This document shows positions 15,900 through 25,800 of a stretch of DNA of 31,120 nt, piece by piece. Below the pieces are notes generated by a model. It saw only the letters and a list, made by a program, of their open reading frames with translations. It was not told the origin of the DNA and did no database searches. The stretch is from CAZART01 sp964487555 (GTDB lineage: Bacteria > Bacteroidota > Rhodothermia > Rhodothermales > VXPQ01). A program made the translations under genes and the position numbers. Within the stretch, counting starts at the first letter, position 1. Every line of letters starts with the position of its first letter. The stretch covers positions 1 to 31,120 of the forward strand of contig CAZART010000060.1 in the NCBI GenBank assembly GCA_964487555.1, written 5' to 3'.

Positions 15900-16730
15900 A
15901 TGGCCGGCGGAGAGAGTGCCTGCACCTCCTGGTCTGATCTTCGTGATTTGACGGACGTGAACGATCCTTTACAGAAGGTAAAAACTCGAGTGGGCCGGCG
16001 CGTGCCGGTCTTCTGGCATTTCGTCGTACAGCGGTTCAAACACGGAGAGCGGTACGGACTGGATTTCACGCTCGCGTTCGTCTTCATCCTCGCGGCGATG
16101 TGGGGCTTCGTCGAAATCATGGATGCTGCCGTCACCGAGGCCGAATTGAACGAGCTCGACGTCCGCATCCAGTCGATGATGTCCTCGATTCTCACCCCAT
16201 CGGTGACCGAGTATGTGGTCTTCATCACAAATCTCGGTGGCACGCGTGCGACAGCCATCGGCGTGCTCGCCGTGGGTCTCCCCCTGCTTTTCCTGCGACG
16301 GTGGTGGAGCCTGTTCGGACTCGTCTTTGCAACGGCGGGAGGCGGCCTCATCATTTGGGGCCTCAAGCTTTTTTTTCAGCGCGCTCGTCCCGCCGAAACG
16401 GTCATCGACGTCGGCGGCTATGCCTTTCCGAGCGGCCATGCTTTCGCGGCCATGGTGTTCTTCGGCTATCTCATCCACCTGTCGTTCCGCCATTTTCGTC
16501 TCCCGGCCATTCAGATCTTCGTCACGCTGGTCGCGACGGCTATGATTTTCCTGGTCGGTTCGAGCCGCGTCTACTTAAACGTGCACTGGCTGACGGACGT
16601 TGTCGGCGGGTGGATCGCGGGCTTCGCATGGCTCCTCATCAGCATCCTCATCGTTCGGCACATCGAGTGGCCCCGGCGCCGCCGCCCGGAGGATTCCGCA
16701 GGCCCTCCCGAAGACGTAGAATCCGCGTAG
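15900..16730 (+). CDS. PAP2-family membrane phosphatase
   Basis: This roughly 276-residue inner-membrane lipid phosphatase carries all three motifs of the PAP2 family: K156LFFQRARP, PSGH at 177-180 and SR222-223 followed by NVHWLTD (His229, Asp233). There are about five to six hydrophobic segments: 56-75, 103-132, 137-158, 182-196, 203-220 and 235-253. Such enzymes dephosphorylate phosphatidate, undecaprenyl pyrophosphate or phosphatidylglycerophosphate, with the active site on the outer face; which one applies here is open. The N-terminal 50 residues are hydrophilic and cytoplasmic. Start ATG 15900 is chosen; a TTG at 15873 would add nine residues. The C-terminus is Arg/Pro-rich. Confidence 0.9.
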   Translation: MAGGESACTSWSDLRDLTDVNDPLQKVKTRVGRRVPVFWHFVVQRFKHGERYGLDFTLAFVFILAAMWGFVEIMDAAVTEAELNELDVRIQSMMSSILTPSVTEYVVFITNLGGTRATAIGVLAVGLPLLFLRRWWSLFGLVFATAGGGLIIWGLKLFFQRARPAETVIDVGGYAFPSGHAFAAMVFFGYLIHLSFRHFRLPAIQIFVTLVATAMIFLVGSSRVYLNVHWLTDVVGGWIAGFAWLLISILIVRHIEWPRRRRPEDSAGPPEDVESA

Positions 16731-16749
16731 ATTCCGGAAAATTTTACCC

Positions 16750-16772
16750 ATCTGATCATGGATCGATCAGAT
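16750..16772 (+). terminator. Hairpin downstream of the PAP2 gene
   Basis: ATCTGATC (16750-16757) and GATCAGAT (16765-16772) form a perfect 8-bp stem with a 7-base loop, 20 bases after the PAP2 stop. Only a short T-run (TTTA) follows, so it is at best a weak terminator. Its symmetry would also suit an operator. Confidence 0.35.
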
Positions 16773-16907
16773 TTACGTAATCATTTCCTCCTCCCGCCCT
16801 CTAGCCGACTTCAACAAACACATCCAGGAATGCATTTGCGCGAAAAATATTCGCAATTCTCTGAGCCTCATCGGCAAATACACCCATCAGTCGTGCGTCT
16901 TATTACT

Positions 16908-16915
16908 TATTTTTG
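16908..16915 (+). promoter_or_regulatory. Candidate Bacteroidota-type -7 element
   Basis: TATTTTTG fits the Bacteroidota -7 consensus TAnnTTTG and lies in an AT-rich stretch about 120 bases before the kinase start. A matching -33 TTTG is not obvious, so support is weak. Confidence 0.22.
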
Positions 16916-17033
16916 ATACTATTACTCGTTCGTGACACAGATTCGCAGAGTGGGGTCATATTATTGCATACTCACCATGTAACCAGCCGCACGGACGCTG
17001 CGGCCGCCGTTTAATAGGGTGGAGATTTTAGTG

Positions 17034-18755
17034 ATGCGAGACCGACGGAGTCCGGTCCGAAGAGTATCGAAGCGTGCGGACGAGGATCACGCGTTGCTAC
17101 TACGCAACTGCCGCACCGTTTATGCCACGGCCGCCGTCCTCATTTTAGCGTTCGGCGTTGTATACCGCCTCGCCGTTCCGGACGCCATAGATCCCTGGGC
17201 CGTACGCCTGTCTCTGGCCGCCGTATCTGGCGGCCTCCTTTTCGGGACGACCTACTCGGATTGGCTACGACGACACTGCGTGGAGGTCACGGCGGGCCTC
17301 CTCGGTGGACTCACCGTGTGGTTCATCATGTTGACGGCCGTAAACGATTTCTCCGCATCCTACGGGTTAGGCCTCGTCTTCACGATCGCGGCGATCGGGT
17401 TTGCCCTTTTGATGACGCAGGACGGTATCCGTACCGTGTTTTTTTATGTGTCGGCGTCTACCGTAACAGTTTCGATGTTCGTGCTGCTGATGCAACCGCC
17501 GCGGCCGAATGCTCTTCTTACGGTGGGGGCCGTCGTCGGCATCGGTGTCATCATCGTGCTCTCGTCGCGCCTGCGAACCCACCTCGTCACCAGCCTCGAA
17601 GCCAGCGAAAAACGCTTCCGCAAGCTCAGCGAGGCTGCCTTCGAGGCTATTTTTATCACGGACGATGACGTGATTATTGACTGTAACACGAATGCCCTCG
17701 TCCTTCTCGGTCATAGCACGAGAGAACGTCTCCTGGGCTGCGTGTTGTCCGACTTTATGCCGCAGTTCGAAAGAAACCGTCGCGGACCATCCCCAACGCC
17801 GGATTCACCGTACCGGTACGAATCGACCGTGCTGCGCAGCGACGGTACGCTCGTGCCTGTGGAAATCCGGGGCCGCTCCATTTCGGAGAAAGGACATGAG
17901 GTTCGTGTCGTCGCGGTGCGGGATATTTCAGAGCAGAAGGAATACGAGCGCGAACTCATCGAGTCTCGTCAGCGCGTCGAAGAGACTCTTGAAATACGCA
18001 ATTCGATTCTGACCAATGTCAGCCACGAGTTCCGCACGCCGCTCGCCATCATGCTCGGGTATGCCGAGATGCTGAAGGAGGAGAAGTTCGACGACGTCGC
18101 CGATCTCGGACAGCTGATCTATGAAAGCGGTCGGAAGTTGAACGATACCTTAAACTTGATTCTTGAGCTGGCGCAGATCGAGGGCGGCGGATTCGCCCTG
18201 AACAGAGAAAGCATTGACGTAGCGGAACTGGTCGACGATGTCGTGCGATCTCACCGGCAGCGCGCGTCGCTGAAGCTCCTGCCCCTCCGCTTCGAAGCGA
18301 ACGGCTCCGACCATACCGCCTTCGTCGACCGCGTTCGCGTACTCAAGATTATCGACTATCTTGTCGACAACGCCATCAAATTCACGGACGAGGGCGCCAT
18401 CGACATCCGCGTTGAGTCGGATCCCGATTGGACTCGCATTGTCGTGAAGGACACCGGGATCGGAATCGACGACGCCTTTCTCCCGCAAATCTTTGAACCC
18501 TTCAAGCAGGAATCATCCGGACTGACTCGTAGCCACGGCGGCCTGGGAGTCGGGTCGGCGATTGCGCGCCATATGGCGACCTCCATGGGAGGCCGCATCT
18601 CCGTCGAGACTACGAAAGGAGAAGGTTCAGCGTTTACCGTCTCACTGCCGAGAAGTCGCAGTGCGAGCGGTGCGGAAGCGGCTGATTTTAATGCCGGTCC
18701 GTCCGTCAAAGCAGGCGAAAACCGGCGGAGCACCAATGCGGCTGCAGAGGGGTAG
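17034..18755 (+). CDS. Membrane PAS sensor histidine kinase
   Basis: This 573-residue kinase has five to six membrane segments at about 30-176 and a cytoplasmic PAS/PAC domain at about 190-302. HisKA carries phospho-accepting His331 in SHEFRTPL. HATPase_c follows, with N-box Asn446 (YLVDNAIKF), DTGIGI at 473-478, an F-box FEPFKQESSG and a G2 box reading GGLGVGSAI instead of the usual GLGLSI. The tail after 540 is disordered and ends without a receiver. ATG 17034 is preceded nine bases upstream by GGTGGAG; a GTG at 17019 would add five residues but lacks that spacing. No response regulator is adjacent. Its partner could be the receiver-bearing kinase at 2450-4417 or something outside the window. 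Confidence 0.9.
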   Translation: MRDRRSPVRRVSKRADEDHALLLRNCRTVYATAAVLILAFGVVYRLAVPDAIDPWAVRLSLAAVSGGLLFGTTYSDWLRRHCVEVTAGLLGGLTVWFIMLTAVNDFSASYGLGLVFTIAAIGFALLMTQDGIRTVFFYVSASTVTVSMFVLLMQPPRPNALLTVGAVVGIGVIIVLSSRLRTHLVTSLEASEKRFRKLSEAAFEAIFITDDDVIIDCNTNALVLLGHSTRERLLGCVLSDFMPQFERNRRGPSPTPDSPYRYESTVLRSDGTLVPVEIRGRSISEKGHEVRVVAVRDISEQKEYERELIESRQRVEETLEIRNSILTNVSHEFRTPLAIMLGYAEMLKEEKFDDVADLGQLIYESGRKLNDTLNLILELAQIEGGGFALNRESIDVAELVDDVVRSHRQRASLKLLPLRFEANGSDHTAFVDRVRVLKIIDYLVDNAIKFTDEGAIDIRVESDPDWTRIVVKDTGIGIDDAFLPQIFEPFKQESSGLTRSHGGLGVGSAIARHMATSMGGRISVETTKGEGSAFTVSLPRSRSASGAEAADFNAGPSVKAGENRRSTNAAAEG

Positions 18756-18829
18756 CCGTCAAACGGCTGCAAAAGGTAAAGGTCGTTGCACCTCCGTTTC
18801 TTTCGTGAATTGATCGTGGCGAGGCAACC

Positions 18830-18857
18830 CTTTCGTCATAGTCTTCGTTTACGAAAG
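18830..18857 (+). terminator. Stem-loop after the membrane kinase
   Basis: CTTTCGT (18830-18836) and ACGAAAG (18851-18857) are perfect reverse complements with a 14-base loop, 75 bases after the kinase stop and 45 before the next gene. There is no T-run, so it could equally be a regulatory site for that gene. Confidence 0.28.
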
Positions 18858-18901
18858 TGATCGTCATTGAGTGAGATCGCACCAGTCAACGGTATTCCGT
18901 C

Positions 18902-19324
18902 ATGCGGTGTCAATCACACCGGCTTAGAGCAAGGACCCTCCTCTCAACCGCACTTACCGTAGTCATGCTTGCAGGCGGGTGTGCCACGTCCAATGAAACA
19001 GAGGCACCGAGTGACAGATCTTTCTCCACGCTCGAGAACATTGTCGCAAACATTCCTCTCAACGTCCAGGTCGCCCGCCTTGCAGCCGTAACATTGAGCG
19101 ACAACGGAGAAGTGCGGGTTCGATATGCGTCGGCACCACCTCTCGTGATTGTGGATGGTACTCCGATAAGCGTCGGCAACGGTGATCTGTCGTTTCTTAG
19201 TCCGGCGGAAGTGGCACGCGTCGAGGTGATCACCGGACCGGATAAGGCCGTCTACGGGCGGAAGGGTAGCCACGGCGTCCTGAAGATTACTACGAAGCAT
19301 CAAGCTTTCATAAACAGCCAGTAG
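18902..19324 (+). CDS. Stand-alone TonB plug-domain lipoprotein
   Basis: This 140-residue protein starts with a basic N-terminus and hydrophobic helix and a lipobox, MLAGGC, with Cys27 as the lipid site. The mature part is a TonB-receptor plug domain only: PPLVIVDGTPISVGNG, FLSPAEVARVEVITGPDKAV and YGRKGSHGVLKITTK are the standard strands and the VYG-G box. No barrel follows; the frame stops after FINSQ. Complete SusC/TonB receptors are about 900-1100 residues, so this is not a truncated copy in the ordinary sense, since it has its own lipoprotein signal. It may bind a TonB-like or Ton-motor partner, or a receptor at the periplasmic face. It converges on the FG-GAP/SusD gene cluster. Confidence 0.8.
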   Translation: MRCQSHRLRARTLLSTALTVVMLAGGCATSNETEAPSDRSFSTLENIVANIPLNVQVARLAAVTLSDNGEVRVRYASAPPLVIVDGTPISVGNGDLSFLSPAEVARVEVITGPDKAVYGRKGSHGVLKITTKHQAFINSQ

Positions 19325-19456
19325 ATTAGCCTCGACAGCGGCTTGTCAGTGCAAGGAATCCCACTCAACGCCCGGCGATCACCTGAACGGTTATTACCAG
19401 AAATGGCGCCCGGTGTGATCAACCGCAAACGTTTGAATCATGTGGCTGGTTAGCGG

Positions 19457-22400
19457 TTATGGCGTGTTCACCCGAAAAGCTTGAGGAAAATGGTTGTTGC
19501 GCACGATAATAATCATGGTGTCGCCGCCCATCATCCTTGCTCGTCTCACCCGCCGCGCCTCGCCCCTCACAATTAGCCCACTCTTGTCTACGGGATACGG
19601 CGCGAAGGCTCCTTCTCCATCACCAAGTAACAGGGTACCGTAGTCCGCATCATATCTTCCCTGCTTCGTATCTGCTCCAAAGAAGTTACCTACCGACAGG
19701 ATGTCCGTAATCCCGTCCCCATCGAAATCGTGCGACAACATTCCGCGAATGGGCGACCATTGTGTCTCTGCGGGAAGCTCTTGACTCGTAAACCCTCCTG
19801 GGCCTTCATTCTCGAAATACGTGGACGAAAGCGTATACACGGTTTTCCGTTCGGCATTTTGTAGCTGCCGTCTTTCGAAGATGTCCTCTATGGCCAGACT
19901 GGAGTACGCCGTATAGGTCGGCAGCCGGCCCTGCACGGTCGGAAGCTGATCGATAAGCTCATCCTTCCGTGCCCACGTGTAGAGGCGGCTATCTCGGTAT
20001 TCAGCAAGTACTGGATCCGATCTGCCGTCTTCATCGAAATCGCCCACGAATAGCTCAAGAGGCCTGTTCTCCGATGCCCTGAACGCAGTGTTGGCGCCGA
20101 GATTACCGGCCACTATATCGATGTCCCCATCGCCGTCAAAATCATCCGCTAGGAGGCTGTTCCACCAGCCGTTCGATGTAGCTAATCCGGTTGCTTCGGT
20201 TATGTCCGAAAGGGTCCCGTTAACATTCTGCAGAATCGTAATCGGCATCCACTCTCCAGCAAGTACAAGATCCGGCCGACCGTCTCCATCTATGTCGGTC
20301 CATACGGCGTCCGTGATCATCCCCGCGTTCAGAAGTGCACCTGCTCGTTCTTGCGAAACGTCCTCAAACGCTCCGCTGCCGTCATTCTCAAGTAGAAAGC
20401 TTGGCGGCGTCGTTCCATAAGCACCTGGCACCGAACGACTCCCAACGAAGAGATCGAGGTCTCCGTCGCCGTCGTAATCCGCCGCAGCGACGCAGCAACC
20501 GTCGGCACGCAGGTCCGGTAATGCGTCTACCGACCGAAGAAACGTTCCATCTCCGTCATTGACGTACAATCTATCCTGTAGCACCTCGTCTCCGGCCGGG
20601 TATTCACCGCCGCCGCTTACTACGTAGAGATCAAGATCACCATCGCCATCCACGTCGAGGAAGGCAGCGCCAACGTCCTCACTCCCGCTATCCTCGTTGA
20701 AGGGACGTTCACTCGATCGCATGCCTCCCTGTTGTTGTATAAATAGCTTACCTGACTGGTGATGCGCCCCTCCGGCGAAGAAGTCGTCCAGCCCATCGCC
20801 ATTTACATCGCCGACAGCGAACGCCGGACCCTCGGTGGAGAGCTTGTGGGGAATGAGAGGCTGGGACTCGTAGTCCACGTACTCATTTTCGCGATGGGCG
20901 AAGTCCACGCCGAATCCCGACGTCACATCGGTGAAATATTCCGCGTCGCTCTCTTCCTTCGCATACGAGTAGGATCCTTCAGCTTCGCTCTGCCTGAGGA
21001 TCAGCTCACGATCGACGCTCACCTGTCGCACGTGCTGAAATCGACCGTCCGGCCAGATCACGAGGAGGGAGTCCACATCCTGTACGGCTCCCAGGCCGAA
21101 ATGGAGAAGATGCGAAACCGAAGATTGGAACCCCCGCGTGGGCATTTGCTCCTGAAAAAACCGATGGCCGTCGGCGTAGATCAGAACCTTCGTTCCGATG
21201 CCGGTCGTATTACGTCTCATCCCCTCGAGCTTAACGCTTAAATAGCGCCCGCTTCTCGCGGCTTCACTGTTGTTGCGGTATACGGATGCCGGCGCATTGA
21301 TGTTGTTAACGACGAGATCGAGATCTCCATCGTTGTCTAGATCGCCGTAGGCGGCACCATTTGAGTATCCGGGTGTGTCCAGGCCCCAGTCCTCTGCTCG
21401 ATTTGTAAACGTCAGGTCACCGTTATTCCTGTACGCATAATTGGGGATTCGTACCGACGGCATCTTCCTGGTCACGCTGAGCTGTTCATCACTACTACCT
21501 TGGTTGAGCAGCTGCTGTACGTGCGGCTGAGATATGTATTGGACGTAGTCTAGATCGTTCGGCCGCCGAACGATGCCGTTCGTGACGAAGAGGTCTTTCC
21601 AACCGTCATTGTCCAGGTCCGCGAACAGCCCTGCCCAACTCCAGTCGCTTGCGTGTATTCCTGCGTATTGACCGATCTCACTAAATAGAGGATATCCCTC
21701 ACGATCGGTGCCTCTATTCAATTGCAACGTGTTTCGGGCGTATTGCGGCGCGTAGCCGAAATTCCTCTTGATCCGCGCGAGGTCGTCCGAGTCCGGGCCT
21801 CCGGACCTCCGGTAGGTGGCGATGTCGGCGGGGAGCATGTCGAGCGATACGATATCCACACGCCCATCATTGTCAAAATCGGAAACGTCGTTGCCCATCG
21901 ACGATTGGCTCGTGTGACCGATCACTCGTTGCAACGCCTCTGTAAAGGTGCCGTCTCCATTGTTGATGTAGACGTAGTCGTTTTCGTGAAAATCATTCCC
22001 GATGTAGATATCGGGCCAACCGTCGTAATTGATGTCGCTAATAGCGAGACCGAGGCCATACCCCAGCGCACTGCTGTAGATCCCGGCATCCGCCGTCACG
22101 TTGACGAATCGCCCTTCGTCGTTGCGGTAGAGCCTATCCCCTACCCGCGGAGCGTCGATGATGCGCCTCCACGATTCTACAAAAGAGTCTCTCGTATGAA
22201 CGGAGTGATTGAGGAGATAAAGATCCAGATCACCGTCCCGGTCGTAGTCAAAGAAAGCCGCCTGCGTAGATAGCCCCTCGAAATCGAGTCCGTAAGCTTG
22301 CGACTGTTCTGAAAAGGTTCCGTCCTGGTTGTTTACGTACAGCAGGTTGTGGCCTTTCTTATTCTTGTAGTTTACCTGGCAGACGTACAGGTCGAGCCAT

Positions 22401-22801
22401 CCGTCTCCGTTGACGTCGGCCATCGCGACGCCGGTGGACCAGTCCTCTTCGCTACCGCCCACGTTCGCGGTGGCGGTAACGTCCTCAAACTCAAGCTCCC
22501 CCCTGTTCAGATAGAGTGTATTCGACGCCTGATTGGCCGTCAGGAAGATGTCGAGAAGGCCGTCATTATTGACGTCACCCACAGCAACGCCGCCCCCATC
22601 GTAGAAATAGAGATACTCAAGAATGTTAAAGTCCGCCTCGTCCGTGATCCGATTAACGAATCCGACGTGAGTCTCCCTCTCGTCGAGTAAAGAGAACAGT
22701 TTGTCATGATCGCCGACGCCACGAGTACATCCCGACACCAGCCACAGGACGATAATTACAGCACATAGGTGGCACGTCCGACAGGAGGATCTGAATCTCA
22801 T
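19457..22801 (-). CDS. FG-GAP/UnbV-repeat lipoprotein, full length (last in cluster)
   Basis: This 1114-residue lipoprotein is exported via MRFRSSC and a hydrophobic helix, with lipobox VSGC and Cys25. A first set of FG-GAP/VCBS repeats covers about 65-510; each has a Ca-binding-like loop such as DVNNDGLLD, DVNGDGWLD, DYDRDGDLDL or DLDNDGDLDL. An ASPIC/UnbV domain follows at about 532-605 (GIGTKVLIYADG, TRGFQSSVSHLLHFGLG, DSLLVIWPDG). After a linker comes SQPLIPHKLSTEGPAFAVGD, and a second repeat set runs to about 1100. The fold expected is two beta-propellers around the UnbV domain. Ligand unknown; binding of glycan or protein is inferred. ATG 22801 is preferred; a TTG at 22849 would put 16 hydrophilic residues before the signal peptide. 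It lies 49 bases after the previous gene of the cluster. Confidence 0.88.
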   Translation of the reverse strand: MRFRSSCRTCHLCAVIIVLWLVSGCTRGVGDHDKLFSLLDERETHVGFVNRITDEADFNILEYLYFYDGGGVAVGDVNNDGLLDIFLTANQASNTLYLNRGELEFEDVTATANVGGSEEDWSTGVAMADVNGDGWLDLYVCQVNYKNKKGHNLLYVNNQDGTFSEQSQAYGLDFEGLSTQAAFFDYDRDGDLDLYLLNHSVHTRDSFVESWRRIIDAPRVGDRLYRNDEGRFVNVTADAGIYSSALGYGLGLAISDINYDGWPDIYIGNDFHENDYVYINNGDGTFTEALQRVIGHTSQSSMGNDVSDFDNDGRVDIVSLDMLPADIATYRRSGGPDSDDLARIKRNFGYAPQYARNTLQLNRGTDREGYPLFSEIGQYAGIHASDWSWAGLFADLDNDGWKDLFVTNGIVRRPNDLDYVQYISQPHVQQLLNQGSSDEQLSVTRKMPSVRIPNYAYRNNGDLTFTNRAEDWGLDTPGYSNGAAYGDLDNDGDLDLVVNNINAPASVYRNNSEAARSGRYLSVKLEGMRRNTTGIGTKVLIYADGHRFFQEQMPTRGFQSSVSHLLHFGLGAVQDVDSLLVIWPDGRFQHVRQVSVDRELILRQSEAEGSYSYAKEESDAEYFTDVTSGFGVDFAHRENEYVDYESQPLIPHKLSTEGPAFAVGDVNGDGLDDFFAGGAHHQSGKLFIQQQGGMRSSERPFNEDSGSEDVGAAFLDVDGDGDLDLYVVSGGGEYPAGDEVLQDRLYVNDGDGTFLRSVDALPDLRADGCCVAAADYDGDGDLDLFVGSRSVPGAYGTTPPSFLLENDGSGAFEDVSQERAGALLNAGMITDAVWTDIDGDGRPDLVLAGEWMPITILQNVNGTLSDITEATGLATSNGWWNSLLADDFDGDGDIDIVAGNLGANTAFRASENRPLELFVGDFDEDGRSDPVLAEYRDSRLYTWARKDELIDQLPTVQGRLPTYTAYSSLAIEDIFERRQLQNAERKTVYTLSSTYFENEGPGGFTSQELPAETQWSPIRGMLSHDFDGDGITDILSVGNFFGADTKQGRYDADYGTLLLGDGEGAFAPYPVDKSGLIVRGEARRVRRARMMGGDTMIIIVRNNHFPQAFRVNTP

Positions 22802-22850
22802 AGCGTCGTAGATGCCTGGACGCGTCGAAGCCTGGCGTTCAATGGACAAC

Positions 22851-25800
22851 TTAATTCCCGTACGTGAACACGTTCAGGGGGGCGTTATTTCGCGCGACGA
22901 TCAGCAGCGTTCGGCTGCCTGTCTGTAGGATCTGAATGCGGCGGACCGGTCCACTTACCCAGAAACCCGATTGCGAAAACGGAAGCGATGCTAAACCGGA
23001 AGGTCCGGTCGCGGTCACTGCTCCGTAGCTGGCGTCGTATCGGCCCACCTCCGGCTTGGTTTCGTAGAGATTTCCCCCCATCAAAATGTCTTGTCGGCCG
23101 TCGTCGTCGACGTCGCTAATCGCTATGCCGTACATCGGGGCCAATTGGGACTCTAGCGGCAGTGGCTCGATACGAAAGCGTCCGCTCCCGTCATTCCACG
23201 CCACGACACTCCGCAACTCTACGGCCTGACGGTGGACGGCATTTCCGAGCTGCTCGTCCGAAAAGATGTCGTGGACCGTTTGCCCCGAGTACGATGCATA
23301 CGTGGGATAAGCCTCCTCCAGCGAGGATATTTCATCGATCAAGTCGTGCCTCAAGGCCATGGGATAGGCCCGAGCATGCTGGTGTGTCGATACTACCTGT
23401 TCGACGCGACCGTCACCGTCGAAATCGTCTATCCATATCTGCACGGGTTCGTCAGGACTCGCCCGAAAACGGGAATTAAGACCGTGATTCGCTCCAATCA
23501 AATCCAGGTCGCCATCGTGGTCCAAATCGGCCACCTCTATCGCGTTCCACCAGCCGGCGGTCGCCTCTAATCCGGCCTCCACGGTTTGATTGACCAATTT
23601 CCCCTGACGATTTTCGAACAACGTCAACGGCATCCACTCTCCAGCAACAAAGAGGTCGAGGTCTCCATCTCCATCGACGTCCGCCCATCGGGCATCGGTG
23701 ATCATGCCCATGTCTCGCAGACCGGGGGCTTTTGAATCCGTGACTTCCTCAAACTTCCCCTTTCCGTCGTTCATCAACAGGTGTCCGTCAACCGGCATGC
23801 CGAAGCCGAAGGGACGAAGCCTCGTTCCGACGAATAGATCCACGTCGTCGTCGCCGTCAAAGTCCCCGGCGGCCACGGCACCCGTAGCCTCGAATCCGGC
23901 CGACGCCGAGGTCAGCTGCTGATCGGACCGCACGAACCTGCCGTTGCCGTCATTGATGTAGAGCCGATCCATCAGTGCAGAACTGCTGGACGGAAATTCG
24001 CTTCCTCCACTGGCTACGAAAAGGTCTGAATCTCCATCCCCATCCACGTCGAGCCAGATGCAATCCGTGTCTTCCGAGATCCGGTCTTTCTCCAGCTCCG
24101 GCTGCTCGTCCCGATCAAAACCACCGTTTCGATTTTGGAGAAAGACGACCCCGGACTGGTCTTTCGCACCTCCCAGATAGAGATCCTGGCGACCATCCCC
24201 GTTCGCATCGCCCACACATAACGCCGGCCCCTCAGTTGATAGCATATGAAACATCAACGGCTGGCGGCTGAAATCGTTGTGGATATTTTCGAGGTGGCGC
24301 CAGTCCAGGCCCACATCGGCGGGGTCCAACGTTCTGAGCTTGGGGACGTCACTTCCTGGACGATTCTTTACCCCCTCCCGAGGTCTTCGTCCTTTTCCTT
24401 CGACGTTCCTCGCCTCTGAGACGGCCACGATTCCCGGATGAGTCTGTGACTCGAGCGCATCTCCTTGCCGCAGCGTAAGTCTTTGATTGACCGCGACTTT
24501 CTCTTGCATGTCGATCGTTCCGTCCGGCCAGCGAACGACCAGGGAATCCAGCCTCTCCGATGTAAGATCCGATCCGAAGCCGAGGTGCAGCGTGTGATCC
24601 ACCGTAGACTGAAAGCCCCGCACCGGCTGCTGCTCGACGTACCATAGACGGTCGCCCGACCAGGCGCTGAGTTGAGCCCCAACTGCAAACGTGTTCGGCG
24701 ATTTGCCTTTCAATGCCACCTGGAGCCAGGCTCGCTCTGGATAATGCTCCGTGGCTCGATTCTCGTAGACGAAGGCCTCCATATTCACATTATTGACCAC
24801 GAGGTCAAGATCGCCGTCGTTGTCCAGATCGCCGTAAGCCGACCCGTTCGAGAAGCTCGGGTCCGACAGACCCCACGCCTTCGTCACTTCGCTGAAACGG
24901 AAATGCGAGCCCCCGGCAAACATGTAATTCGGGATCGGCGTCGATGGAATCATGTCGATCAATCGTTTATAGTCTACGCGGCGATTTTGAGTCAGCTCGC
25001 GCATGATTTTCTCATCCCTGATCTGCACCAGATAATCCGCGTTCGTCAGATCCTGGAAAATTCCGTTTGCCACGAACAGATCACGAAACCCGTCCAGATC
25101 GAAGTCGGCGATCATAGCCCCCCAGCTCCAGTCGGTGGCGTCGACACCGGACATACGTCCAATCTCGCTGAAGTGAACGAGCGGTGCTTTCCTGTCGTTG
25201 TGAGACGAGGTGTCGAGGGAAGCCGGGCCACGGTTGAGCTGCAACGTGTTCCGAGTAAACTGGTGATGGTAGTCGTCGTGGACATAGTCCTGATACCGAT
25301 CCCAGCTGTCGAAGGACGTCACGGTCTTCAACCGATGCTCTTCCCGCGGCAACATGTCGGTGACGAAAACCTCCGGGTAGCCGTCCCCGTTCAAATCCGC
25401 CATGTCGGCCCCCATAGCGGCCGCGCTCACGCTCTTTATAGTGCGTTCCAGCACTTCGTCGAACGTGCCGTCCTTCGCGTTGATATAGAGGTAGTCGCGT
25501 TCAAAGAAATCGTTGGATACGTACATATCCGGCCAGCCATCCCGGTTTAAATCGCCCACCGACACACCGAGACCAAACCCGATCTCGCTGCCCAATATAC
25601 CGGCCTCCGCGCTCACGTCGATGAAGCGCGGGGGAGCATCGCCGGATAGCGCGCTCGCCCTGGCAGCGTCGGGCGACAGCGTATTCTCGTACAACCGGTC
25701 ACCGCCGGCCTGATGGCGGACGTGACGCGTGTTGTCCTGCAAATTAAAACTACCGATGCTTCGATAGGAGTTGTTTACCAGATACAGATCGAGATCGCCG

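Larger units (their letters stand above)
16731..17033. other. AT-richer intergenic region before the membrane kinase
   Basis: About 300 bases without a gene, visibly richer in A and T than the surroundings. It contains a hairpin (16750-16772) just after the PAP2 gene and a candidate promoter element (16908-16915). No small gene is supported. Confidence 0.6.

Noticed and set aside
24672..25550. 292-residue plus-strand frame opposite the propeller gene
   Set aside because: It is generated by the repeated Asp-rich loops of the FG-GAP gene read antisense; Val/Ile/His-rich and without motifs.
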